A model generated the notes under the pieces. It was not told where the DNA came from, searched no databases, and saw nothing but the letters and a program-made list of their open reading frames with translations. Below, one piece after another: positions 53,458 through 61,412 of a stretch of 64,000 nt of DNA (its first letter is position 1; the number at the start of each line of letters is the position of its first letter). Position numbers and translations under genes: made by a program. Source of the stretch: Bacteroidota bacterium (GTDB lineage Bacteria > Bacteroidota > Bacteroidia > Chitinophagales > Chitinophagaceae); contig JAFDXY010000009.1 in the NCBI GenBank assembly GCA_018267725.1, positions 62,001 through 126,000 on the forward strand. Reading direction: 5' to 3'.

Positions 53458-54615
53458 CTATTCTGCCCAACTCATTGTATATCCTTTGTTTTCAATTGCT
53501 AAAGCTTGCTTAGTAAGCATTAACGGATGAAAAGTATCAACCATTACTGCCAACTCTTTGGTTTCTTTTGCACCAATACTTCTTTCAACTGCACCAGGAT
53601 GTGGCCCATGCGGAATGCCCGCAGGATGCAGTGTTAGCATACCTCGTGTTACATTTTTTCTACTCATAAAATCTCCATCTACATAATACAATAATTCATC
53701 GCTATCAATATTTGAATGATTGTACGGAGCAGGAATTGCTTGCGGATGATAATCGTATAACCTTGGCACAAAACTACATACCACAAAATTGTGTGCTTCA
53801 AAAGTTAAATGTATCGGCGGTGGTTGATGCACTCTGCCAGTAATGGGTTCAAAATCGTGAATACTAAATGCAAACGGATAACAACATCCGTCCCAACCTA
53901 CCACATCAAACGGATGTGTGCTGTAATGCAAACCGTATAATACATTTCGCTTTTTTGTTTTAATTACAAAATCTCCTTTTGTATCATGTGTTTGTAAATT
54001 GTTTGGTGTACGAATATCTCTTTCACAATAAGGTGAATGTTCTAATAACTGCCCGTATTTACTTGTATATTTTTTTGGATAACGATAAGGCGAAAAACTT
54101 TCAACAATTAATAACCGATTGTTTTGGTTATTAAAATGAATTTGATAAATAGTGCCTCGTGGAATAATTAAATAATCTCCGTAAGCAAAAGAAATTTCTC
54201 CGTATTGCGTTAATAATTTTCCGCTTCCTTCATGAATAAAAATTAATTCATCTGCATCGGCATTTTTATAAAAATAATTTTGCAAACTTTCTTGCGGTGC
54301 TGCTAATGCAATTTGGCAATCGTTATTTACTAAAATAGGTTGTCTGCTTTCTAAATAATCTTTTTTAGGATTTATGTTAAACCCTTCAAAGCTGCGGTGT
54401 TTCAGCATTTTTTCTTCTGCAATTTCGGGAGCAACATTTATTGGTTCATCAGTATGAATAATTTGTGTTGGCGGATGAATATGATACAATAAAGAATAAT
54501 CGTTACTAAAACCTTCAGTTGAAAATAATTGTTCTGAATATAATTTGCCATTGGGTTGATGAAATTGTGTATGGCGTTTATGTGGAATATTTCCCACAGA
54601 AATATAATGAGGCAT
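53458..54615 (-). CDS. hmgA: Homogentisate 1,2-dioxygenase
   Basis: 385 residues. It opens the ring of homogentisate to maleylacetoacetate in tyrosine and phenylalanine breakdown. A cupin fold is visible, with the N-terminal KRHTQFHQPNGKLYSEQLF typical of the Bacteroidetes enzyme. The iron site lies in HPAGIPHGPHPGAVE near residue 340, with preceding VCSFVPRLYDYHPQAIPAPYNHSN. The later pathway genes (maiA, fahA) are not in the window. Bacteroidetes HmgA is shorter than human HGD (445) by loss of surface loops. It is divergent from the saccharopine dehydrogenase-like gene across 228 bp. Confidence 0.93.
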   Translation of the reverse strand: MPHYISVGNIPHKRHTQFHQPNGKLYSEQLFSTEGFSNDYSLLYHIHPPTQIIHTDEPINVAPEIAEEKMLKHRSFEGFNINPKKDYLESRQPILVNNDCQIALAAPQESLQNYFYKNADADELIFIHEGSGKLLTQYGEISFAYGDYLIIPRGTIYQIHFNNQNNRLLIVESFSPYRYPKKYTSKYGQLLEHSPYCERDIRTPNNLQTHDTKGDFVIKTKKRNVLYGLHYSTHPFDVVGWDGCCYPFAFSIHDFEPITGRVHQPPPIHLTFEAHNFVVCSFVPRLYDYHPQAIPAPYNHSNIDSDELLYYVDGDFMSRKNVTRGMLTLHPAGIPHGPHPGAVERSIGAKETKELAVMVDTFHPLMLTKQALAIENKGYTMSWAE

Positions 54616-54831
54616 AATAATAAATTAAAAATGAAAAATAAATAATTGAAAACAAGATTGAATTAAAAACTATTTAAGTCTAACGATGACAAAAGGAAAA
54701 CATATTTCCATTTTCTTTTATCAATCCAATAAGTAAAATTTCTTTTATAAGGCATTGCAATATTGTTAGCGTAAAGTTAGTGAAATATGGTTTTATAAAT
54801 TTACAAGCCTTATTCATTTTTTATTTCTGTT

Positions 54832-54839
54832 TATATTTG
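54832..54839 (+). promoter_or_regulatory. -7 box four nucleotides before the ATG at 54844
   Basis: TATATTTG is an exact TAnnTTTG and ends four nucleotides before the ATG, predicting a nearly leaderless mRNA. The rest of the 228-bp hmgA divergent gap shows no other signal that I recognise. Confidence 0.45.
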
Positions 54840-54843
54840 GTTT

Positions 54844-56343
54844 ATGCAACACATTTTATTAATAGGTGCAGGAAAATCTGCTACGGTTTTAATTAATTAT
54901 CTTAAAAATTTAGTACAAGAAAAAAATTGGCAATTAACCGTTGCAGACAATAGTTTAGAATTAGCTGAAAAAAAAATTGGTAATCACACATACAGCAAAG
55001 CAGTTCAGTTAAATATTACTAATGCCACAGAAAGAAAAAATTTAATTCAACAAGCTACTTTAGTTATTTCTATGCTGCCTGCTAATTTGCATTATTTAGT
55101 TGCGGTTGATTGTGTGGCATTAAATAAAAATTTATTAACTGCATCTTATGTAAGTGATGAAATAAAAAACTTAGAACAAGAAATAAAAAATAAAGGTTTA
55201 TTGTTTTTATGTGAAATGGGTTTAGACCCTGGTATTGACCACATGAGTGCCATGCAAATGATTGATGCTATTAAAGCAAAAGGCGGAATTATTACATCAT
55301 TCAAATCTCATTGTGGTGGTTTGGTTGCACCCGAAAGTGATAATAACCCTTGGCATTATAAAATAAGTTGGAATGCCCGAAATGTAGTGCTGGCAGGCAA
55401 AGCAGGAGCTTTGTATAAAACAAATAATAAAGTTGAAGAAATAAAATATACCAATTTATTTAATGCAAATAATATTATTGCCATTAACCCAAATGAAGTG
55501 TACGCTTATTATGCCAACAGAAATTCTTTAAACTATATTTCTTTATACGGTTTAGAAACTTGCAACAATTTTATTAGAACTACATTAAGGCATCCTGATT
55601 TTTGTTTGGGTTGGAAAAATATTATTGATTTAAAATTAACCGAAGAAGAAAAAATATATGAAACAAACGGCATGAGCATTAAACAGTTTTTTTTACACCA
55701 CTTTGAAAAACATGGTTTTAATGATTGGTTAAATAAAATGCTTTCGCAAAAATTAAATGCTGCCAAAGAAATGATGGAAAAATTAATGCAGTTAATGGAA
55801 GCCGAAGAAGAAGCACAAGAACAAGGCGAAGTAACTGAAGAAGAAATTATGATGATAAACGAAAAAGGAGAATTAAATACTATTGAGGTTGAAGATATTA
55901 AAACACAAGCTGCCGAAACCATTGCCGTGCAAATGCACGATGCCAATTTAAGCATGAAGCAATTATTTTTTTTAGGAATGGATGATGATGAAACATTAAT
56001 TAATAAAGGGCTTTGCAGTGCTGCAGATGTTTTACAATTTATAATGGAAACAAAACTTGTTTTAGCCGATGATGATAAAGACATGGTTATAATGCTGCAC
56101 GAAATTGAATACACATTAAACAACCAAATACACACACAAAGAAGTTTATTAAAAGTTATGGGAGAAGATGCTGCTTATACTGCAATGGCTAAAACAGTTG
56201 GCTTGCCATTAGGCATTGCCGCTAAATTAATTTTAGAAGAAAAAATTACAGATACAGGTTTACATATACCTACTACCGCTAATTTTTACACACCTGTATT
56301 AAAAGAGTTAGCACAAAATGGAATTGTATTTGAGGAATTGTAA
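54844..56343 (+). CDS. Saccharopine dehydrogenase-like protein with acidic insert
   Basis: 499 residues. The N-terminal Rossmann domain begins HILLIGAGKSATVLINYL. FLCEMGLDPGIDHMSAMQMID and ITSFKSHCGGLVAPESDNNPWHYKISWNARNVVLAG are strong signatures of the saccharopine reductase (LYS9-like, glutamate-forming) family. The natural reaction would convert saccharopine to glutamate and aminoadipate semialdehyde, placing it in lysine breakdown. An unusual, highly acidic helical insert of some 70 residues (about 300-370, with EEEAQEQGEVTEEEI) interrupts the C-terminal domain before MKQLFFLGMDDDETLI. The gene is alone on the plus strand. No partner lysine-ketoglutarate reductase gene is visible. Confidence 0.85.
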   Translation: MQHILLIGAGKSATVLINYLKNLVQEKNWQLTVADNSLELAEKKIGNHTYSKAVQLNITNATERKNLIQQATLVISMLPANLHYLVAVDCVALNKNLLTASYVSDEIKNLEQEIKNKGLLFLCEMGLDPGIDHMSAMQMIDAIKAKGGIITSFKSHCGGLVAPESDNNPWHYKISWNARNVVLAGKAGALYKTNNKVEEIKYTNLFNANNIIAINPNEVYAYYANRNSLNYISLYGLETCNNFIRTTLRHPDFCLGWKNIIDLKLTEEEKIYETNGMSIKQFFLHHFEKHGFNDWLNKMLSQKLNAAKEMMEKLMQLMEAEEEAQEQGEVTEEEIMMINEKGELNTIEVEDIKTQAAETIAVQMHDANLSMKQLFFLGMDDDETLINKGLCSAADVLQFIMETKLVLADDDKDMVIMLHEIEYTLNNQIHTQRSLLKVMGEDAAYTAMAKTVGLPLGIAAKLILEEKITDTGLHIPTTANFYTPVLKELAQNGIVFEEL

Positions 56344-56353
56344 AATATTTAAT

Positions 56354-56375
56354 AATGGCTCGTAAAGACACGAAT
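56354..56375. repeat. Degraded copy of the CACGA palindromic repeat
   Basis: It reads ATGGCTCGTAAAGACACGA then ATC, matching the perfect hairpin at 49736 over its first 19 bases except one. The left arm is intact but the right arm has decayed, so the stem is lost. It fills the 44-bp gap between two convergent genes. Confidence 0.5.
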
Positions 56376-56387
56376 CATAAGCAACTA

Positions 56388-57671
56388 CTACACCATATTT
56401 AAAATTGGATATGTTCCGTTTAAAACATTTTGCACATCGGTTGGTTGTAGGTTAAACCAATTTTGTAAAACCGTTGCATATAAAGAACGAAAATCGTGTT
56501 GCATAACCACATTATCATTAACCGTTGCATTGGTTGGCATAGTTGGGTTTTTGCCAATAACAGCACTCTTTACTTTATTGCCAAAATAAAATACAGGAGC
56601 AGCAGCACCGTGGTCTGTTCCACCGCTTGCATTACTTTTTATTCTTCTTCCAAATTCAGAAAAAGTCATTCCCATTACTCTATCTCCCACTTGTAAATAA
56701 TTTAAATCTTCCATAAAAACATTTACTGCCTCGCTTACACGTTTTAATAAATTGGCATGTGTTCCAATTGTTTTATCTGCATCATCAGTTTGCTTAGCAT
56801 GTGTATCAAAACTTCCAGTATTAACCATATACACTTTAGTTTTTAATCCGCCTGCAATTAAACGTGCAACAATTTTTAATTGATCTGCTAAAGGGTTTTT
56901 TCCTTGTGCAGGATATTTATCACTTTGCTTAGTAATTTTTAATGCAGCTTTTTTAATTACATCTGCATATTGATCTGTTTTTAAACTCATTTCTTCTAAA
57001 TAATCTAATTGCTCTCCCCAACGTGTATTGCTATCTACATTTACTTTTCCTTCAATTAAATTATAAAAATTAGATGGATTACTTATTGCCAAACCCATTG
57101 TAAATGCAGGGCCTTGAAATGTTGAAGAAATAACTGAACCTACTTGTATTGCAAGCGGGTCGGGCATTTGAGGGTTTGGATAATTATTAGGAAAGTTTGG
57201 AAATTGTTGATTTAAAAATCTGCCCGCCCAACCTGTGTTTACAACTTTATCGCTATCACTTGCCGTCATCCAAATATCTGTTGCTCTGAAATGAGAGAAG
57301 TTTGGTTTAGGATAACTTACCGCTTGTACAATTCCCAATTTCCCATCGTTAAATAATTTTTGCATATCTGCTAATGCAGGATGCAAAGCAGTTGCATCGT
57401 ATCCGTTTAGTTTTAAAATTTTATCTTCTGGTAAAGCAATATTGGTTCTTGCTGCATTGTATAAACTGTATTGATCAAAAGGAATTACTGTATTCAATCC
57501 ATCGTTACCACCGGCTAATTGAATTAATACCAATACTTTATCATCGTGCATATAATTACTTAATGCATGCATTAAAGGCGTGCCTGCCAAAGCTTTTAAC
57601 GAAATGCCATTTAAGAAAGTAGGTAGTGCTACACCTATTGCCGTATTTTTTAAAAAGTCTCTGCGTTTCAT
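56388..57671 (-). CDS. DUF1501 protein, secreted sulfatase-like fold
   Basis: 427 residues. The N-terminus MKRRDFLKNTAIGVALPTFL has a twin-arginine-like motif, so export as a folded protein is likely. The body has VLIQLAGGNDGLNTVIPFDQY near 50, YPKPNFSHFRATDIWMTAS and FSEFGRRIKSN with GTDHGAAAPVF, which are the usual DUF1501 signatures and resemble the alkaline-phosphatase/sulfatase superfamily. The true activity is unknown. It lies 15 bp after the DUF1800 gene, a pairing seen throughout Bacteroidetes and Planctomycetes, so the two products probably work together. Confidence 0.92.
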   Translation of the reverse strand: MKRRDFLKNTAIGVALPTFLNGISLKALAGTPLMHALSNYMHDDKVLVLIQLAGGNDGLNTVIPFDQYSLYNAARTNIALPEDKILKLNGYDATALHPALADMQKLFNDGKLGIVQAVSYPKPNFSHFRATDIWMTASDSDKVVNTGWAGRFLNQQFPNFPNNYPNPQMPDPLAIQVGSVISSTFQGPAFTMGLAISNPSNFYNLIEGKVNVDSNTRWGEQLDYLEEMSLKTDQYADVIKKAALKITKQSDKYPAQGKNPLADQLKIVARLIAGGLKTKVYMVNTGSFDTHAKQTDDADKTIGTHANLLKRVSEAVNVFMEDLNYLQVGDRVMGMTFSEFGRRIKSNASGGTDHGAAAPVFYFGNKVKSAVIGKNPTMPTNATVNDNVVMQHDFRSLYATVLQNWFNLQPTDVQNVLNGTYPILNMV

Positions 57672-57686
57672 AAAATATTTTTTATA

Positions 57687-59306
57687 TCAGCATAACTGAT
57701 ATTGTGGTAAGTTCATTAAATACTTATACAATTTTTTTAATTTGTTTGTTACATCTTTTTTATTGGCTGCATCATCTGGTTTGGTGGTTAGTTTGTTCCA
57801 TGCATCTGTCCAATAATGGTCGCTCATCATTCCTTGTAAGCCCGATAATAAAATGCCTTCTTTCATATATTGTTTTTCTTTATCGGGTAAACCCATCATG
57901 TATAATAAATTAATGCTTTCATTTATTAAATCTTCGGGGCTTGAAGGATTGTTTAATGTTTTTGCAAAAGCAACTGCATCAATTATTATTTTTTTGTTGG
58001 CAGGTCTTGCAAAGCCGTTGTTAATCATTCTATCTGTAAATACGTTTCGTTTAGGTAATGTATCAGAATTAATCCAAATTTTATCGTATTGCGGTTGTTG
58101 ATAATAAGCTGGCCAGCCTGCTACATTTGGCGGATCTCCAATATTTTGTTGCATTAATGCAGTTTGTTGTTGAAGTGTTAAGCAAAAAGCATATACATCA
58201 ACATATTCATTAATATTAGGAAATTGTACATTGTATTCACGGCAAAGGCCAACAGTAAAATCAACCGGATTTTTAATGATGCAACCTTTATTGTTATCAT
58301 CAAAAAAATGGCGGCTGCTAAATAGTTGTGTTAATACGGGTTTTATTTCATAATTCTTTTTTCTGAAAGTTTTAGCCAAAGGTTCTATAATATTTTTTTC
58401 TGCATTATCATCAATAGAATGATAAACAAAAAAGCGATATAATTTTCTGCAAATAAATTTTGATACTTCTTCTTGAGAAAAAATCATATTTAATAATTCA
58501 TCTAATTCTTGTTCACCTTCTTTTCCTTTTCTTCCTTTAATAATTGTATTGTTATAGAATGATGAAAATTGTTTGTCTGTTTCATCGTGCCTTGCTGCAT
58601 CAAAAATTCCTTTTATGTTTGAAAGCGATTTTGCATCTATTCTAAAACCTGTTAATACTTTTGCTGCTGCTTTTACATCTGCTTCGGTGTAATGAGAGCC
58701 AGAACCTTTACCCACTGTAAACAATTCTTGCAGCTCTCTTCCATAATTTTCATCGGGTGCTTTTTTTACGTTATTGTTTCCGTTTAAATAACGAAGCATG
58801 CAGGGGTCGTAAGTAATGGCTTTTACCATTTCTTTAAAATTACCTAATGCATGTTGCCTTAATAAAACATTGTGTTTGTAGCTTGATGTGGCGTTATCTA
58901 CCACATTTGTTTCGGTTGAAAAATGATTATGCCAAAACAAAACCATTTTTTCTTTGATAGTTTTATTTTGATTTATCATTAAATTTAACCACCAACTTTT
59001 AAATGAATTTCTTCTTCTGCCAATTTCCATTCCGGTTTGTTTGGCAGCCGTAATCCATGTTTCACCAATTTTAATTTCAGGGTCTGAATATTTATCATCA
59101 TTATAATTATTAAGCGGAGGTTGCGGAAGTTCTTCTTCGGTATTAATTAACGCTTCAATTGTTTTGTGTAAAGATTGAGAGGCGAAGAAATCTACATCTT
59201 CTTTTTTAGCTCCAAACATGGTTCTTTTAAGTAAATGTTTTGCTTGTTCTTTATTCCATTTACCTCTGTATTTTTTTATACTTCCATTAGCGGTGGGTAC
59301 TGACAT
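57687..59306 (-). CDS. DUF1800 protein
   Basis: 539 residues. The N-terminus WNKEQAKHLLKRTMFGAKKEDVD and the central LVLFWHNHFSTE-type motif (MVLFWHNHFSTETNVVDN), then GRELQELFTVG and KAAAKVLTGFRID, are diagnostic for DUF1800. PPNVAGWPAYYQQP lies near residue 400. No signal peptide is visible, unlike many family members that have one. Function is unknown. It is the first gene of a two-gene operon with the DUF1501 protein. Confidence 0.92.
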   Translation of the reverse strand: MSVPTANGSIKKYRGKWNKEQAKHLLKRTMFGAKKEDVDFFASQSLHKTIEALINTEEELPQPPLNNYNDDKYSDPEIKIGETWITAAKQTGMEIGRRRNSFKSWWLNLMINQNKTIKEKMVLFWHNHFSTETNVVDNATSSYKHNVLLRQHALGNFKEMVKAITYDPCMLRYLNGNNNVKKAPDENYGRELQELFTVGKGSGSHYTEADVKAAAKVLTGFRIDAKSLSNIKGIFDAARHDETDKQFSSFYNNTIIKGRKGKEGEQELDELLNMIFSQEEVSKFICRKLYRFFVYHSIDDNAEKNIIEPLAKTFRKKNYEIKPVLTQLFSSRHFFDDNNKGCIIKNPVDFTVGLCREYNVQFPNINEYVDVYAFCLTLQQQTALMQQNIGDPPNVAGWPAYYQQPQYDKIWINSDTLPKRNVFTDRMINNGFARPANKKIIIDAVAFAKTLNNPSSPEDLINESINLLYMMGLPDKEKQYMKEGILLSGLQGMMSDHYWTDAWNKLTTKPDDAANKKDVTNKLKKLYKYLMNLPQYQLC

Positions 59307-59405
59307 ACATTATATTAAACTTGAAATGAAAAAATACCTTGTTTACGATTAGATACAATGCCAAAGGTTTAATATCTCTTTAATTATTTGTAGTTAAAAC
59401 TAAAC

Positions 59406-59432
59406 AAAAAGGCTGTCATTTTAAGACAGCCT
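59406..59432 (-). terminator. Terminator after the 59458 gene
   Basis: A perfect 8-bp stem AGGCTGTC / GACAGCCT (59410-59417 and 59425-59432) with a 7-nt loop and five T following in the minus direction. Confidence 0.8.
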
Positions 59433-59457
59433 ACGAATTTTATAAACCTATTACTGA

Positions 59458-59787
59458 TTAATGACCAATTTTTTTACTGTTTTTATTTAATTGTTGATTT
59501 AGTGCTTTTTGATCTTTTGTAGTTAAATGGCCTTTATCTTCTTTACGCATATCCTTTTTTTCTTGATTAACTGTTTTTAAATTTTTACGATCTTGTTGTG
59601 CTTGTTTTTTTGTTAAATCTCCTTCTTTACGTTCTTCAGTAATTCTTTTTTCTTGATTGTCTATTCTTTTATCAACTTCGTTTACTCTTGGATGATTTTT
59701 AATATGCGTAGGTTGTTTACCGGGACCTTGAGCAAAAGTTGCTAAAGAAATTGTTGTTGCAATGGCGGTGATAAATAAAGTTTTCAT
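59458..59787 (-). CDS. Small secreted, highly charged helical protein
   Basis: 109 residues. A signal peptide (MKTLFITAIATTISLATFAQ) is followed by a very hydrophilic mature region. The segment HPRVNEVDKRIDNQEKRI and the following EGDLTKKQAQQDRKNLKTVNQEKKDMRKED then HLTTKDQKALNQQLNK occurs in a widespread family of small periplasmic proteins that I know only as uncharacterised. It has no cysteine and should be nearly all helical, possibly a coiled-coil hairpin. The function is unknown. It is monocistronic with its own terminator. Confidence 0.65.
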   Translation of the reverse strand: MKTLFITAIATTISLATFAQGPGKQPTHIKNHPRVNEVDKRIDNQEKRITEERKEGDLTKKQAQQDRKNLKTVNQEKKDMRKEDKGHLTTKDQKALNQQLNKNSKKIGH

Positions 59788-59907
59788 GATTTACATTTTT
59801 TGTTTTACTAAATGATTTTCAATATCAGATATTAAAACAAAAGCATAGTTTAACCCTTAAGCATTTTTTAACAAAAGAATGCAACTGCTTATTTTAAAAA
59901 GTTATCA

Positions 59908-60687
59908 TTATAACTCGCGTATCCAAATATTTTTAAAACTGATAGGCTCACTATTATCTCCATGTGCTTGTAATTTTATTGGGCATGCACCATGTGCTTT
60001 ATAATATGGAGTACCAATCCATCTTGTTTCTCCCAATAACACAACATTGTTTTGAATTAATACACCATTGTGATACACGGTAACTTTTGCAGGAGTTTTT
60101 AAAGTGCCGTTAGTGTTAAACGTTGGTGCAACCCAAGCTACATCATAAGTTTGCCACTCTCCCGGTTTTTTACAAGCATTTGCCAAAGGAATAAATTGCT
60201 TATAAATACTGCCGCATTGCCCGTTTACATAAGTTTTATTATTATAGTTATCTAATATTTGTAGTTCATATCCTTCATCTCCGCCGCCTGTTGAAGCTAA
60301 AAATAAACCACTATTTCCTCTTAATTGTCCTTCTCCTGTAATATTAGAAGGTATCATATATTCTAAATGTAATTGATAATTGGTGAAGGCTCTTTTTGTT
60401 TGAATATTTCCTACTTTTTTATTTACCGTAAACATTCCATTACTAACTAACCATGTTGCTTTTTGCGATGGATTATTTGTAAGTACCCATTCATCTAAAT
60501 TTTTTCCGTTAAATAAATAAATTGCATCAGATGGTGCCGTAATATTAAATGCACCCGGTGTAACAATTTTAGGCACAGGCTCATATATTTCTGTTTTAGC
60601 AGCTTCTTTTGCTAACGAATCCCAATTTTGTGCATTAGAAAAAAGAATTGTGTTACACAAAATAATTAACACCAATATTTGTTTCAT
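59908..60687 (-). CDS. DUF1080 / 3-keto-disaccharide hydrolase-like protein
   Basis: 259 residues. A signal peptide (LVLIILCNTILFSNAQ) precedes a single jelly-roll (concanavalin-like) domain. The family opening YLFNGKNLDEW, the RGNSGLFLAS and GYELQILDNYNNKTYVNGQCGSIY motifs and the final SEPISFKNIWIREL are typical of DUF1080. Some members of this family cleave 3-keto-disaccharides; whether this one does is unknown. It follows the gene at 60693 by 5 bp and is likely cotranscribed. Confidence 0.9.
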   Translation of the reverse strand: MKQILVLIILCNTILFSNAQNWDSLAKEAAKTEIYEPVPKIVTPGAFNITAPSDAIYLFNGKNLDEWVLTNNPSQKATWLVSNGMFTVNKKVGNIQTKRAFTNYQLHLEYMIPSNITGEGQLRGNSGLFLASTGGGDEGYELQILDNYNNKTYVNGQCGSIYKQFIPLANACKKPGEWQTYDVAWVAPTFNTNGTLKTPAKVTVYHNGVLIQNNVVLLGETRWIGTPYYKAHGACPIKLQAHGDNSEPISFKNIWIREL

Positions 60688-60692
60688 ATTAT

Positions 60693-61337
60693 TTATTTTT
60701 CGTATGGAAAATTACGGCCAACTTTTCGCATCATTCTTTCCATCATAGCATTAGCAGAACTCATAACGTCTTCGTTCATTTGCTTATAAAACCTCCATAA
60801 TAATTCTCCATCTGCACCATTATATAATTGCATTGTTAATTCACCACTTGCCACTTTACCCGTTCCTGCACCTAAAAGAATTGATTTTACAATAGCTCCA
60901 CCCTCGCTTCCGGTTTTTTCGTAAGCATAACTACATTTAATAACAGCATCTACTTTTAAAAGTTTAGCAATTGAATCTTGAGTTAGTTCAGCAAGTTTAT
61001 CATAAACACCTGCTTGCTTTAAAAGTGCATTTGTTCTTTCAATATCTTGAAAAGTTACAAAAAAGTCTTTTGATTTTCGAAGTAGATAAGTGTACATACC
61101 CGATTGCAAATTGTATGCAAGAGTTGCTTCTTCCTTCTTATTACTTTGTTCATCAAAATTTTTAGGTACTCTTTTATATGAAATAGTTGCGTTAAAAGGA
61201 AGTATAGCAATAATTTTATGCTTGGCAACTTCTTGTTTTAATTTAGGGCTTTCAAAAACTTGTTTAGCACTTTCAAATTGTGCATTTGAATAAATAACTA
61301 AAAAACTCATTAAAAACAGCAGAATTGATTTTTTCAT
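60693..61337 (-). CDS. Secreted protein, possibly LpoB/TolB-N-like fold
   Basis: 214 residues. A signal peptide (ILLFLMSFLVIYSNAQ) leads into a domain with the pattern IIAILPFNATI, DFFVTFQDIERTNALLKQAG and KLLKVDAVIKCSY. This order of strand, long helix and strand is that of small envelope proteins of the LpoB/TolB-N type ('CsgG-like'), where the VAVLPF strand is followed by a DRLxxxL helix; the match is by eye. The end KQMNEDVMSSANAMMERMMRK is Met-rich and helical. The role is unknown. It is likely the first gene of a pair with the DUF1080 protein. Confidence 0.6.
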   Translation of the reverse strand: MKKSILLFLMSFLVIYSNAQFESAKQVFESPKLKQEVAKHKIIAILPFNATISYKRVPKNFDEQSNKKEEATLAYNLQSGMYTYLLRKSKDFFVTFQDIERTNALLKQAGVYDKLAELTQDSIAKLLKVDAVIKCSYAYEKTGSEGGAIVKSILLGAGTGKVASGELTMQLYNGADGELLWRFYKQMNEDVMSSANAMMERMMRKVGRNFPYEK

Positions 61338-61412
61338 TTTATTATAATTTTACAGTTACAAAATAAGTATATACAATATACAAGGAGTACTTTATATTTT
61401 TTGTTTAACTAA

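Noticed and set aside
55533..56135. Open frame of 200 codons antisense to the saccharopine dehydrogenase-like gene
   Set aside because: Ser- and Cys-rich shadow of the acidic insert; no start context, no domain, no promoter.
61368..61382. GTATATACAATATAC hairpin between rnr and the 61337 gene
   Set aside because: AT-only 6-bp stem without a T run; not a credible terminator.
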